From Helicobacter bilis (GTDB taxonomy: Bacteria > Campylobacterota > Campylobacteria > Campylobacterales > Helicobacteraceae), in contig NZ_CP019645.1 in the NCBI RefSeq assembly GCF_001999985.1, positions 372,001 to 436,000 of the forward strand: a DNA stretch of 64,000 nt, in the 5' to 3' direction. Positions 44,902 through 53,371 of this stretch are shown here, piece by piece. Positions within the stretch are counted from its first letter, which is position 1, and each line of letters begins with the position of its first letter. The notes below the pieces were generated by a model. That model was not told the origin of the DNA, made no database searches, and worked only from the letters and a program-made list of their open reading frames with translations. Made by a program: the position numbers and the translations under genes.

Positions 44902-46245
44902 ATGTTTATAAAGATTCTACCATTTTTGAGTATTTTGATATTTCGTTTTATTGGGCTTTTTATCGTATTGCCTGTTATTTCCTTGCTGATTGCTACAATG
45001 CCTCATGCAAATATTGTGAATGTTGGCATGGCGATTGGTGCGCCCTATCTTTTACAGATGATTTGTCAGCCCTTTTTTGGTCGCTGGAGTGATATTTATG
45101 GTCGCAAACCTATCCTTATATTAGGGCTTGTTATATTTCTTATTGGCACGATTATTTGCATGTTTGAAAGCTCGATTTATTATCTCATACTTGGGCGATG
45201 TGTGCAGGGTATGGGGGCTATTGGCGGGATACTCACGGCTTTAGTTGCAGATTCTGTAAAAGAAGAGAAACGCACAAGTGCTATGGCATTAATGGGCGTT
45301 GGAATCTTTGTAAGTTTTGTTATCGCCATGATATTAGGCTCGATACTTGGCGCACATTATGGGCTAAACTCACTTTTTGCCTTAAGCGCAGTGGTTACTA
45401 TAATTTCGCTTATTATCACTTTTGTATTTGTAAAGCCAACACCAAAAATCGCTTATGTATATCCAAATCATGATGAGGATAAAGCTTCAGAATCTATGAT
45501 TAAAAGAAGTATTTTTGCGGTGAGTTTGAGTGGCTTTATTGAAAAATTACTTATGGTTTTAACCTTTGCATTAGTGCCTATTATCCTAAACGAGCATATA
45601 GATAAAACACATTTTTGGTATGTTTATGTCCCTGCTATGTTTGCTGGTATTATAGCCCTTGGTCCAACTTCAGTGATAAGTGAGAAAAAGGGCAAATCAA
45701 AAGAAGTATTACTTGTAAGCATAGCAATCTTTTTTATCGCATATTTTTGTATGGCATTATGGATTGATAGAATCATTATTTTTGCCATTGGACTTGCATG
45801 CTTTTTTGCAGCATTTTCCATGCAAGAAGCCTTATTGCAAAGCATGATAAGCAAGTATGCAAAGGCGAAAAATCGTGGCGGTGTTATAGGCGATTTTAGT
45901 GCGGCTGGTTTTGGTGGGAGCTTTGTGGGGGCTATGATAGGTGGCTTTTTTAGTCAATATGAAGCGATTGTTACATGGCATTGGGTGCTTTTTGGCTCAC
46001 TTATGGCGAGTATGATTCTATGGATTTTTATCGTGATTATGCTTGTTAAAAACCCTGAAACTCACAAAACACTCTACATTCCAATGGATACGATAGGACT
46101 AAAAGATTTAGAATCTCTAAATTCGCTTGTAGGCATTAGGGAATGGTATGAGAATTTGCAAGAAAACTTGCTTACCATTAAATATGACACTAAGATTCTA
46201 GAATCTAAGCAAATCTATACTTTATTGCAATGTAGGGGAGAATGA
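44902..46245 (+). CDS. Major facilitator superfamily transporter
   Basis: A 447-residue protein with 12 predicted membrane segments. The MFS loop 2-3 signature GRWSDIYGRKPILILG and loop 8-9 equivalent (SEKKGKSKEVLL) are visible, and segment 5 has GPxxG-like ILGSILGAHYG. It fits the DHA1 drug:proton antiporter group, substrate unknown. The C-terminal 70 residues form a soluble tail unusual for the family. lolA starts four bases before its stop, so the two are translationally coupled. Confidence 0.85.
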   Translation: MFIKILPFLSILIFRFIGLFIVLPVISLLIATMPHANIVNVGMAIGAPYLLQMICQPFFGRWSDIYGRKPILILGLVIFLIGTIICMFESSIYYLILGRCVQGMGAIGGILTALVADSVKEEKRTSAMALMGVGIFVSFVIAMILGSILGAHYGLNSLFALSAVVTIISLIITFVFVKPTPKIAYVYPNHDEDKASESMIKRSIFAVSLSGFIEKLLMVLTFALVPIILNEHIDKTHFWYVYVPAMFAGIIALGPTSVISEKKGKSKEVLLVSIAIFFIAYFCMALWIDRIIIFAIGLACFFAAFSMQEALLQSMISKYAKAKNRGGVIGDFSAAGFGGSFVGAMIGGFFSQYEAIVTWHWVLFGSLMASMILWIFIVIMLVKNPETHKTLYIPMDTIGLKDLESLNSLVGIREWYENLQENLLTIKYDTKILESKQIYTLLQCRGE

Positions 46246-46793
46246 TGAAAAAACTTTGTATGATATTACTTTTATTTAGCGCATTTTCATTTGGGCAAAA
46301 TCAACAAGAAAATCAACAAGAAGTATGGCGTAATGTAAAAAGCATTGAGGCAGACTTTACACAAGAGATTAAGGGTGAAAAGGGTGCGATACCTGTCGTG
46401 TATAAAGGCAAACTCTATGCAGCAGACAATAAGGTAAAATGGCTGTATGTAGCACCTCTTGCAAAAGAAGTGTATTTAGAAAAGACACAAGCCTATATCT
46501 ACGAACCAGAGCTAAAACAAGTAACGATTGGGAATCTCAAAGAAAATGTAGATTTCATACAGATTCTAAAGAGAGTGCAAAAGATAGGAAAAGATAGCTA
46601 TAAAACACAAATTGGCGATATTGCTTACTATGTGATTATCAAAGATTCTAAGCCTTATGAGCTAAAATATACTGATAGTATTGATAATGTCATTACTATA
46701 CGCTTTGAGAATGTGAAGATGAATGCAAAGATTGATGGCAGCGTGTTTATATTTCAGCCACCAGATGATGTGGAATATATTGATGCAAGTTAA
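46242..46793 (+). CDS. lolA: Outer-membrane lipoprotein carrier protein
   Basis: A 183-residue periplasmic chaperone. A signal peptide (MKKLCMILLLFSAFSFG) is followed by the LolA half-barrel: VKSIEADFTQEIKGEKG, YKGKLYAADNKVKWLYVAP, YEPELKQVTIG and the C-terminal ITIRFENVKMNAKIDGSVFIF. It shuttles lipoproteins from LolCDE to the outer membrane. The ATG overlaps the transporter's stop (ATGATGA), so the MFS transporter and LolA share an operon. Confidence 0.9.
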   Translation: MMKKLCMILLLFSAFSFGQNQQENQQEVWRNVKSIEADFTQEIKGEKGAIPVVYKGKLYAADNKVKWLYVAPLAKEVYLEKTQAYIYEPELKQVTIGNLKENVDFIQILKRVQKIGKDSYKTQIGDIAYYVIIKDSKPYELKYTDSIDNVITIRFENVKMNAKIDGSVFIFQPPDDVEYIDAS

Positions 46794-46939
46794 GTGCAAT
46801 AAAGCTCGTTTTAAGTATCATATTTTTATACACAAAACAACATAAAAAGATTCTATAAAGGTTTAGAATCTTTGTAGCTTTTAAAACTTTGAGTAAGCAT
46901 AAATCTTGTTATCTTTTTTAATCCATGCGATATTTATGC

Positions 46940-46945
46940 TAAAAT
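46940..46945 (+). promoter_or_regulatory. Extended -10 promoter of the UXS-like gene
   Basis: TGCTAAAAT (hexamer at 46940-46945), 26 bases before the ATG at 46971, followed by the AAAGGA ribosome site. Confidence 0.45.
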
Positions 46946-46970
46946 CCACATTTTTTATAAAGGAATACAA

Positions 46971-47909
46971 ATGCTAAACAAAAAGATTCTAGTAACCGGC
47001 GGTGCGGGATTTTTAGGCTCACATTTATGTGAAAGGCTACTTGATCGCGGCGATGAAGTGCTGTGCGTGGATAATCTATTCACCGGCACAAAGCAAAATA
47101 TTCTACATCTTTTGTCAAATCCTAGATTTGAGTTTATGCGACACGATGTAACCTTCCCGCTGTATGTGGAGGTTGATGAGATTTATAACCTTGCTTGTCC
47201 AGCAAGCCCGGTGCATTATCAGTTTGACCCTGTGCAAACAACGAAAACTTCTGTAATGGGGGCGATCAATATGCTAGGACTTGCTAAACGCGTGAAAGCA
47301 AAGATTTTGCAGGCTTCCACAAGCGAAGTCTATGGCGATCCTGAAATCCACCCGCAAGTAGAATCTTATAAAGGCTCAGTCAATCCTATCGGCATAAGGG
47401 CGTGTTATGATGAGGGCAAGAGATGTGCGGAGACGCTGTTTTTTGACTATCAAAGGCAGCATAATCTAAACATCAAAGTAATGCGGATTTTTAATACCTA
47501 TGGTCCTAGAATGCACCCAAATGATGGGCGAGTGGTGAGTAACTTTATCATTCAAGCGTTGCGTGGGGAGGACATTACCATTTATGGCGATGGGAGTCAA
47601 ACGCGAAGCTTTTGCTATGTAGATGATTTGATTGATGGAATGATCGCTCTTATGGATAGCAAAGATGGATTCTATGGACCGGTAAATATTGGCAACCCAC
47701 ACGAATTCAGTATGCTAGAACTCGCACAAAATGTGCTTGAGCTTACAGGCTCTACATCAAAGCTTGTGTTTTTACCCCTGCCCCAAGATGACCCAAAGCA
47801 ACGCCAGCCAGATATAACCCTAGCCAAAAAAGAGCTAAATTTTAGTCCAAAAGTGCAGTTAAGAGAGGGGCTAGAAAAGACGATTGCGTATTTTAAAACT
47901 TTGCTTTAG
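46971..47909 (+). CDS. UDP-glucuronate decarboxylase (UDP-xylose synthase-like)
   Basis: A 312-residue extended short-chain dehydrogenase. The Rossmann motif is [16 protein letters not shown]; the catalytic Tyr-x-x-x-Lys is replaced in text by the family form [19 protein letters not shown] (Tyr and Lys in YDEGK), and the [20 protein letters not shown] and [15 protein letters not shown] segments are typical of UXS. The likely reaction is UDP-glucuronate to UDP-xylose for surface glycans. The neighbourhood holds no other nucleotide-sugar gene. Confidence 0.9.
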   Translation: MLNKKILVTGGAGFLGSHLCERLLDRGDEVLCVDNLFTGTKQNILHLLSNPRFEFMRHDVTFPLYVEVDEIYNLACPASPVHYQFDPVQTTKTSVMGAINMLGLAKRVKAKILQASTSEVYGDPEIHPQVESYKGSVNPIGIRACYDEGKRCAETLFFDYQRQHNLNIKVMRIFNTYGPRMHPNDGRVVSNFIIQALRGEDITIYGDGSQTRSFCYVDDLIDGMIALMDSKDGFYGPVNIGNPHEFSMLELAQNVLELTGSTSKLVFLPLPQDDPKQRQPDITLAKKELNFSPKVQLREGLEKTIAYFKTLL

Positions 47910-48303
47910 TAGATTTAAAATGCTTGTATTTAGATTTGCCAATCTATAGTGTTATATATGAAATATTAGAGTAGATTCCACCAATTTTAGAAAGTCATTA
48001 CTTTGCTAAATGAATTAAGCCTCTTAATATATAGATTTTAAAGATTTCATAGCATTTGCCTGAAGTGTGTTCCATGACACAAAATGTGAATAATCTCAAC
48101 TAAACAGATTATAGATATAGCTGTTTTTGTTTCGTTTGGAAGTTGAAAATATATATTTCGTAACTCTATGTAAAATTATCTTGTAAAAATATTTTGTATT
48201 GTATCTTTGGTTATGCTAGTCTTATACAATAACGCTTGCAAAGGCTATCACTATGACTTAGATTTGTTGTAAATAGCCCGTATTCTAGGTTGAAAGGAAC
48301 TTT
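47910..48303. other. Intergenic region without recognised features
   Basis: A 394-base AT-rich gap. I see no gene, repeat or strong structural signal; an AAAGGAAC ribosome site sits just before the YeiH-family start. Confidence 0.4.
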
Positions 48304-49323
48304 ATGCAAGTAAACATTGCAAAAAATTACATTTTAGGCGTCGTGGCAGTAGCCTTGCTTGCTTTCTTAAGCATTACTATTGTTAGAATCCCCTCCATTG
48401 CTGCCCTTTCTCTTTCACCACTTATTATTGGAATCTTACTTGGGGTTTTACTCTCATTTGTTTATCACAAAAAACAAGATTCTGTTGGGCTTGGCGTAAC
48501 TTTTAGTGCAAAAAAGATACTTCGCTTTGGAATTATCCTGTATGGCTTTAATGTCTCAATAGCAGAGATTGGGGAAGTGGGCTTTATCGGCATTGCGGCG
48601 TGTGTGTTTGTCGTGGTTTGTATCATGGGGCTTGGTGTGTGGATTGGCATGAAGTGGCTGAAGCTTGATAGAGATATTGCGATTTTAGTTAGTGGTGGTA
48701 GTGCGATTTGTGGGGCAGCGGCAATCCTTGCTTTAGAATCTTCTTTGAAATCAGAAGCCTATAAGGGCGTTATCGCCGTTGGCACTGTGGTAATCTTTGG
48801 TTTAATCGCCATGTTTGCCTATCCCATTTTGTATGCAAGCGACATTATCCCATTCACACACACGCAAGAGGGGCTATACATCGGCTTAACCCTGCATGAA
48901 GTCGCAAATGTCGTTGGTGCTGGTGGGGCTATCAGTGATGAATGTGCGAATTTTGCCCTTATCACAAAAATGATACGCGTAATACTGCTTATACCCCTGC
49001 TTTTAATTGTCCCTATGCTATGCGGCAAAACGCAAGATGGTGGTGGTAAGAAGCTGCATATCCCATGGTTTGCGTTTGGATTTTTGGGTGTGGTTATCTT
49101 GCATTCTTATGTGGATTTTTCGGATAATATTGTTATGGCGTGTAAGTTTGTATCGGCATTTTGTCTCACTATGGCTATGAGTGCTTTGGGTTTGCAGATT
49201 GATTTTAAGAAGTTTAAATCCGCTGGTGGTGGGGCATTCATGCTTGCTTTTATACTATTTATTCTGCTTTGTATTGGCGGCTTTTTTCTTGTGTATGGGC
49301 TAACAAAACTTGGGTATTTTTAG
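48304..49323 (+). CDS. YeiH/UPF0324 family membrane protein
   Basis: A 339-residue protein with about ten membrane segments. UPF0324 signatures are clear: LSPLIIGILLGVLLSF, KILRFGIILYGFNVS, ILVSGGSAICGAAAILA and the GLTLHEVANVVGAGGAISDE stretch. The family is often called a putative sulfate exporter, without firm evidence. The gene stands alone with AAAGGAAC before ATG. Confidence 0.9.
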   Translation: MQVNIAKNYILGVVAVALLAFLSITIVRIPSIAALSLSPLIIGILLGVLLSFVYHKKQDSVGLGVTFSAKKILRFGIILYGFNVSIAEIGEVGFIGIAACVFVVVCIMGLGVWIGMKWLKLDRDIAILVSGGSAICGAAAILALESSLKSEAYKGVIAVGTVVIFGLIAMFAYPILYASDIIPFTHTQEGLYIGLTLHEVANVVGAGGAISDECANFALITKMIRVILLIPLLLIVPMLCGKTQDGGGKKLHIPWFAFGFLGVVILHSYVDFSDNIVMACKFVSAFCLTMAMSALGLQIDFKKFKSAGGGAFMLAFILFILLCIGGFFLVYGLTKLGYF

Positions 49324-49532
49324 ATTATATAGGGTTTGTAGTCGGATTCTGTGTTGTATTTAGTTATTTTATTTTCTACTCAAATGTTTGTTGTTAGAAG
49401 GTTGTTGTAAAAACGAAGTTTATTTTACGGCCCCTTGTATATTTGGATAAATATGTCGTGCTACATAGCAAGATTCTTACTCTCACAATTCTTTGACAGA
49501 TCGTGTAGAATATACTGTTAGCCACGATGCAA

Positions 49533-50640
49533 CTAGTTTTCTACCAATATCGCAATACTACAATCATCAAAGCTTTTTTGCTCTTTTACTTTTTCTATAA
49601 GATTTTCTATATCTTGTTGTTTTTTTGACTTTATCTTGTCCTTCTCTTATTGCTAACATATGTTTTTGCAAAGATTCTATAAATTTATTCTCTCTTTTGC
49701 TATATAATCCCTCTGTGCTACCATCTGACATTAATACAAAAGCATGAATATCTTTTTCTTTTATATTTCCTTTTATAATCTTTAATGCTCTTTCTGCATG
49801 TTTTGTAGTTACAAAATATGTTTCATTTGCATGTTCTCCATTATCTGGATTTGAGATACATTTAAGTTCATTTCCATAAAGCCCACCAATAGCCCCATCA
49901 CCTAAATGCCCTATAAGACATTGCTCTCCCTTAATCGCTGCAAACAGCAAGGTAGAGGCTAGGTCTTTTGGTGTACAAACGCTATTAGTAATCTCTTTTT
50001 TTATATTTTCTAAAAGAGATTCTAGATTTATTTCTATCTTTTTCTCCATATCCCTATTTTGCATGTTTATTTTATTTGCTATAAAATCCAAACATGTCCT
50101 TCTTGTATTCTCTAGTGAATCTAGCACATTTTGTAGCTCATTTATTTTAATACTATCTATATCACTCTCTTTGTAGAATCTCTCTTTAGAGTATTTTTTA
50201 ATTTTCTCTATTTGTTCTTTTATCTCATTTTTCTTACTATTAAAAGCATTTTTAGCTTTGCTTAATTTTTGTTTTAAGTCATCATGATCTTTTATGTGTG
50301 ATTGTAGTTTGCTTTTTTTACTCTCTTTATCTTTTATTGCTTTTTCTAGTAAATCTTGTTCTCTTTGTGCGGCTGCTTCATAGCATTGCATGAAGTTTTT
50401 AATGATAAGTTTAAACTCTTTCTTTGTTTTTAAAATATGATTATGTAATTCTCCCTGCTGTATCTCTAGCTCATCTTTTTGCTTTTTATATGGTGCTTCA
50501 AACATTAGATTCCCATTTTCGTCATATACTTTCTCAACACACCCAGCTTGTTTATCTTCTTCACTCTCACACTCCTTTAAATTATCCGCATGTAAGAGTG
50601 AAAAAGAAGCAACACTACACAAAATCATTGATAAAAACAC
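49533..50640 (-). pseudogene. Chimera: MORN-protein signal region fused to coiled coil and PP2C phosphatase tail, frameshifted
   Basis: The first 55 or so residues copy the exported MORN protein at 50944 (signal peptide FLSMILCSVASFSLLHA then DNLKECES). A coiled coil of about 150 residues follows, then the C-terminal half of a PP2C-type phosphatase: LIGHLGDGAIGGLYGNEL, NGEHANETYFVT, HAFVLMSDGSTEGL. The N-terminal metal-site motifs are not seen. At an A7 run (plus-strand T's 49620-49626) the frame shifts into a basic tail ending 49567; with one base fewer it continues QQDIENLIEKVKEQKSFDDC to a stop at 49533, restoring the PP2C DDxS end. The start codon is also lost (ATG to GCG relative to its twin), leaving only GTG at 50640. 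Confidence 0.7.
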
Positions 50641-50712
50641 ACTTTTACTTTTAACCTCTTTAAATCCCGCAACTATCCTTTAATCTAAAATAAAACTAGA
50701 TTCTACAAAAAA
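50485..50712. repeat. Inverted repeat, left arm
   Basis: About 225 bases that match 50902-51125 in inverted orientation, covering promoter, ribosome site and first 55-60 codons. Near-identity is strongest across the signal-peptide codons and fades into the coding region. Confidence 0.75.
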
Positions 50713-50760
50713 CCAATATCAAGTAAAGCATGAAAAGATTACAAAATTTAGATTCTAAAA

Positions 50761-50797
50761 TTGTCATGTTGAGATGCAGTCGAAATATCTTATTTCG
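50761..50797. repeat. Family A palindromic repeat, partial copy
   Basis: TTGTCATGTTGAGATGCAGT followed by CGAAATATCTTATTTCG. It lies in the 200-base spacer between the arms of the inverted repeat. Confidence 0.7.
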
Positions 50798-50901
50798 CAA
50801 AATTTGGATTCGAGCAAATTAGAATTTAATTTTATAGAATCTAGTAAATCTTAGTTCTAAACCTTTAATCTCTTATATATTTTGCTTGATATTTGTATTT
50901 G

Positions 50902-51125
50902 TTTTTTGTAGAATCTAGTTTTATTTTAGCTTAAAGGATAGTTATGGGATTTAAAAAGTTTAAAAGCAAAAATGTGTTTTTATCGATGATTTTGTGTAGT
51001 GTTGCTTCTTTTTCACTCTTGCATGCGGATAATTTAAAGAAATGTGAAAGCTACGAAGGTAGAGAAGCGGGGTGTGTTGCAAAACTATATAAGGATGGAA
51101 ATCTTATACTTGAAACACCATTTAA
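50902..51125. repeat. Inverted repeat, right arm
   Basis: Partner of 50485-50712. The homology includes TTTTTTGTAGAATCTAG upstream, the AAAGGATAG ribosome site, and the 5' part of the MORN gene. Confidence 0.75.
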
Positions 51126-51545
51126 AAATGGGGTAGCACAGGGCATAGGAAAAGTTTATTATGAAAGCGGGAATCTTAAAGCCGAAGTGTCATTAAAAAA
51201 TGGAAAAGAAGAGGGCGTTGAAAAAAGATATTATGAAGATGGGAATCTTGAGTATAAAACACCATATAAAAATGGAAAAATGGAGGGCATAGTAAAAGCG
51301 TATTATTCAAGCGGGGATATACAAGCGGAAATCCAATATACAAACGGCAATATCAATGGTATCGTAAGATTCTATGATAAAGAAAAAAGCTTATCTGGCA
51401 AGCAAACGCACAAAATGGAAAGATTATTAGTGGAAAATGTGTGAGCGGTAAGGTTATGACAAACGCACACCTTACGAGATTAACTAATGAAATAGATGAA
51501 TTTGAAATAGGCGGTGATTACTGGTATGATATATGCAAACAATAA
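50944..51545 (+). pseudogene. Exported MORN-repeat protein (YwqK-like), frameshifted near its end
   Basis: ATG 50944 opens a signal peptide (VFLSMILCSVASFSLLHA) and five MORN-like repeats of about 23 residues (for example NGVAQGIGKVYYESGNLKAE), the pattern of YwqK-family proteins. The frame stops at 51444. However, from about 51390 another frame reads ANAQNGKIISGKCVSGKVMT on through FEIGGDYWYDICKQ to TAA at 51543-51545, a sensible MORN ending. One extra A in the A6 run 51383-51388 would join them. It could be a slippage site, a mutation or a sequencing artefact. The truncated 166-residue form may still be exported. Confidence 0.65.
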
Positions 51546-51593
51546 ATAAAATATAGAATCTTTACTTAAAGAAAGTATTTGAAAGGATAGCAT

Positions 51594-52148
51594 TTGACAA
51601 ATATTAATGAATGGATGTTGCATACATTGAGAAAAGATGCAGATAAGCTTAATCGTATGCCATTGCAATGGCTTGAGATTGATCGTAATGGCTGGACGCC
51701 GCTTGTAGCAAGAGCGATTAGTTTCTTGCTTAATGGTGGCACATTTTTACTTTGCACGGATAAAAAGAGTGCGTGGCTACAACACTACATTCTAAATAGA
51801 TTAAATACGATTGATACAAAACGCCCTTTTGTGCCTATTTATGCGCTTGATTCTTCCCTTATTGGGTTGATTGAAGCAAAGCAGGGCGAAAGTGTCAAAG
51901 ATTTGCTTGATATGTCTTATCAAAACTATGCTTTATGGTATATTGGGCAAACTGAAAATGCGATAGCACAATTTAGCTTAGAGTTTAGAGAATCTTTTCT
52001 TTGGATATTAGATGAGTCTTTAGAGCATTCCTTTACCTTGCATTCTAATGATTATAATCTTGATTTTAAGCTATTACAAGCATATAGAATCTTTGAAAAA
52101 GCCCTTTTTGCAGGAATCTGTGGCGAATTTAGTCTTGAGAATATATAA
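51594..52148 (+). CDS. hobA: DnaA-binding replication initiation protein HobA
   Basis: A 184-residue SIS-like protein that tetramerises and bridges DnaA molecules at oriC in Campylobacterota. Similarity to H. pylori HobA is seen along the whole length (GWTPLVARAISFLLNGGTFLL, DMSYQNYALWYIGQTENAI, FLWILDESLEHSF, DFKLLQAYRIFEKALFAGI). The start is TTG 51594 with AAAGGA six bases upstream. The gene order hobA-holB-folP is the same as in H. pylori. Confidence 0.93.
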   Translation: MTNINEWMLHTLRKDADKLNRMPLQWLEIDRNGWTPLVARAISFLLNGGTFLLCTDKKSAWLQHYILNRLNTIDTKRPFVPIYALDSSLIGLIEAKQGESVKDLLDMSYQNYALWYIGQTENAIAQFSLEFRESFLWILDESLEHSFTLHSNDYNLDFKLLQAYRIFEKALFAGICGEFSLENI

Positions 52149-52157
52149 GGACCACTC

Positions 52158-53369
52158 ATGCAAGAGCTAGATTCTATACATAATACAGAATCCACATTAC
52201 TACAAGATTCTAATCCGTTTAAAGAAGCAAGAAATACAGAATCTAAACAGAATCTAGATTCTAAAAAAGATATTTCGCTTAACGCTCAATATGACAAGAA
52301 TATAGAATCTTGCAATATTGACCCCAAAAGTGAAAAGAAAATATCGAGCATAGAATCTAAACATAATTTAGATTCTAGAAAAAATACTTTGCTAAACATG
52401 CAAGGCGATAAGATTCTAGAATCTACACCTTTATGGGCGGGTGCAGAGCGTGGAGTGCATTTTGATGGGTTTCTAGAAACTAGTAATTGTAATGTTGAGT
52501 GGAGTGGAATATCTAGTCTAAATTCTCAAACAGATGAGAATCTAGAAACCACTACAAACACAAACGAGAATCTTGCGGTAGTATCTTTGAGTGATTTTAG
52601 TAGTTTTCAAAGCAAAAGCGAAGGGAGTTATCTAAACGATAACGACCGAATTTTGAGCAAAGAATCCGCGAAAAGCACCAAAGAGACAACGCAATTAAAT
52701 GAGAATCTAGAATCTAAAACAACCTTTCATGCTCCATCAAAGATCAACCCGCAATTTATTACTACATTCAAAAAATCATGTATCATTATCAGCAATGATT
52801 ACGAGAGCGAGAAAAACTATCTAAGCAACACTTACGCAAAAGAAGATATAAGGATTTATGATTTAGAAGAATTAAAGATGGATAACGCACATGAGATTAT
52901 AGAAGAAGCACATATTGCCACCACAAAGGATAAAATCATCGCAATTTTTGCGTTTAGCTACAATCACTACGCACAAAATGCACTCCTAAAGATTCTAGAA
53001 GAGCCACCAAGCCATATTATTTTCATGCTATATATCACCGCTAGAAATAAGCTTATACCAACGATTTTTTCACGCCTTGTAGTCTTCAATAAGAGTAAAA
53101 AAACGCACATAAAGCCCATCAATCTAGACCTTACAAGGCTTACCATTCCCATGGTATATGAGTATGTAAATAAGCTTGAAAAAGAACATATAAGCTATGA
53201 GCAGGGCAGAAATATACTCTCACAGATTCTAGATTCTATAATCGCACATAATATTTTGCTTGATGAAAAGGGGCTAGAGAGATTTGATCTAGCACTAAAA
53301 GCCCTATATAGCAAACAAAGCGTACATATCGCGCTTTTACCACTACTTTTATCTTTAGTCAAAGGATAG
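52158..53369 (+). CDS. holB: DNA polymerase III delta' subunit with a repeat-derived N-terminal extension
   Basis: The C-terminal 214 residues (from about 190) match Helicobacter HolB, a clamp-loader subunit: FKKSCIIISNDYESEKNYLS, NHYAQNALLKILEEPPSHII (conserved clamp-loader motif) and FSRLVVFNKSK. H. pylori HolB is about 218 residues in all. Here some 189 residues precede it, low-complexity and rich in Asn, Ser, Asp, Lys and Glu. This part is translated from dispersed palindromic repeats (families A, B and C) and many AGAATCT words, giving peptides such as DKILESTPLWAGAERGVHF. The ATG at 52158 follows AAGGACCAC; no clear ribosome site precedes an internal ATG near residue 190, so the extension may really be translated. 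Confidence 0.85.
   Translation: MQELDSIHNTESTLLQDSNPFKEARNTESKQNLDSKKDISLNAQYDKNIESCNIDPKSEKKISSIESKHNLDSRKNTLLNMQGDKILESTPLWAGAERGVHFDGFLETSNCNVEWSGISSLNSQTDENLETTTNTNENLAVVSLSDFSSFQSKSEGSYLNDNDRILSKESAKSTKETTQLNENLESKTTFHAPSKINPQFITTFKKSCIIISNDYESEKNYLSNTYAKEDIRIYDLEELKMDNAHEIIEEAHIATTKDKIIAIFAFSYNHYAQNALLKILEEPPSHIIFMLYITARNKLIPTIFSRLVVFNKSKKTHIKPINLDLTRLTIPMVYEYVNKLEKEHISYEQGRNILSQILDSIIAHNILLDEKGLERFDLALKALYSKQSVHIALLPLLLSLVKG
52268..52298. repeat. Family A repeat, right-arm copy within holB
   Basis: AGATATTTCGCTTAACGCTC then AATATGACAAG, the complement-type arm of the family; it encodes ISLNAQYDK. Confidence 0.65.
52419..52463. repeat. Family B repeat within holB
   Basis: GAATCTACACCTTTATGGGC followed by GGGTGCAGAGCGTGGAGTGC. 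The same 45-base word occurs inverted at 59861-59906 and degenerate at 54351-54392. It encodes ESTPLWAGAERGVHF. Confidence 0.7.
52623..52646. repeat. Family C repeat within holB
   Basis: GAGTTATCTAAACGATAACG and flanking bases, repeated at 54698-54721 in folP; encodes GSYLNDND in both genes. Confidence 0.65.
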
Positions 53370-53371
53370 CT

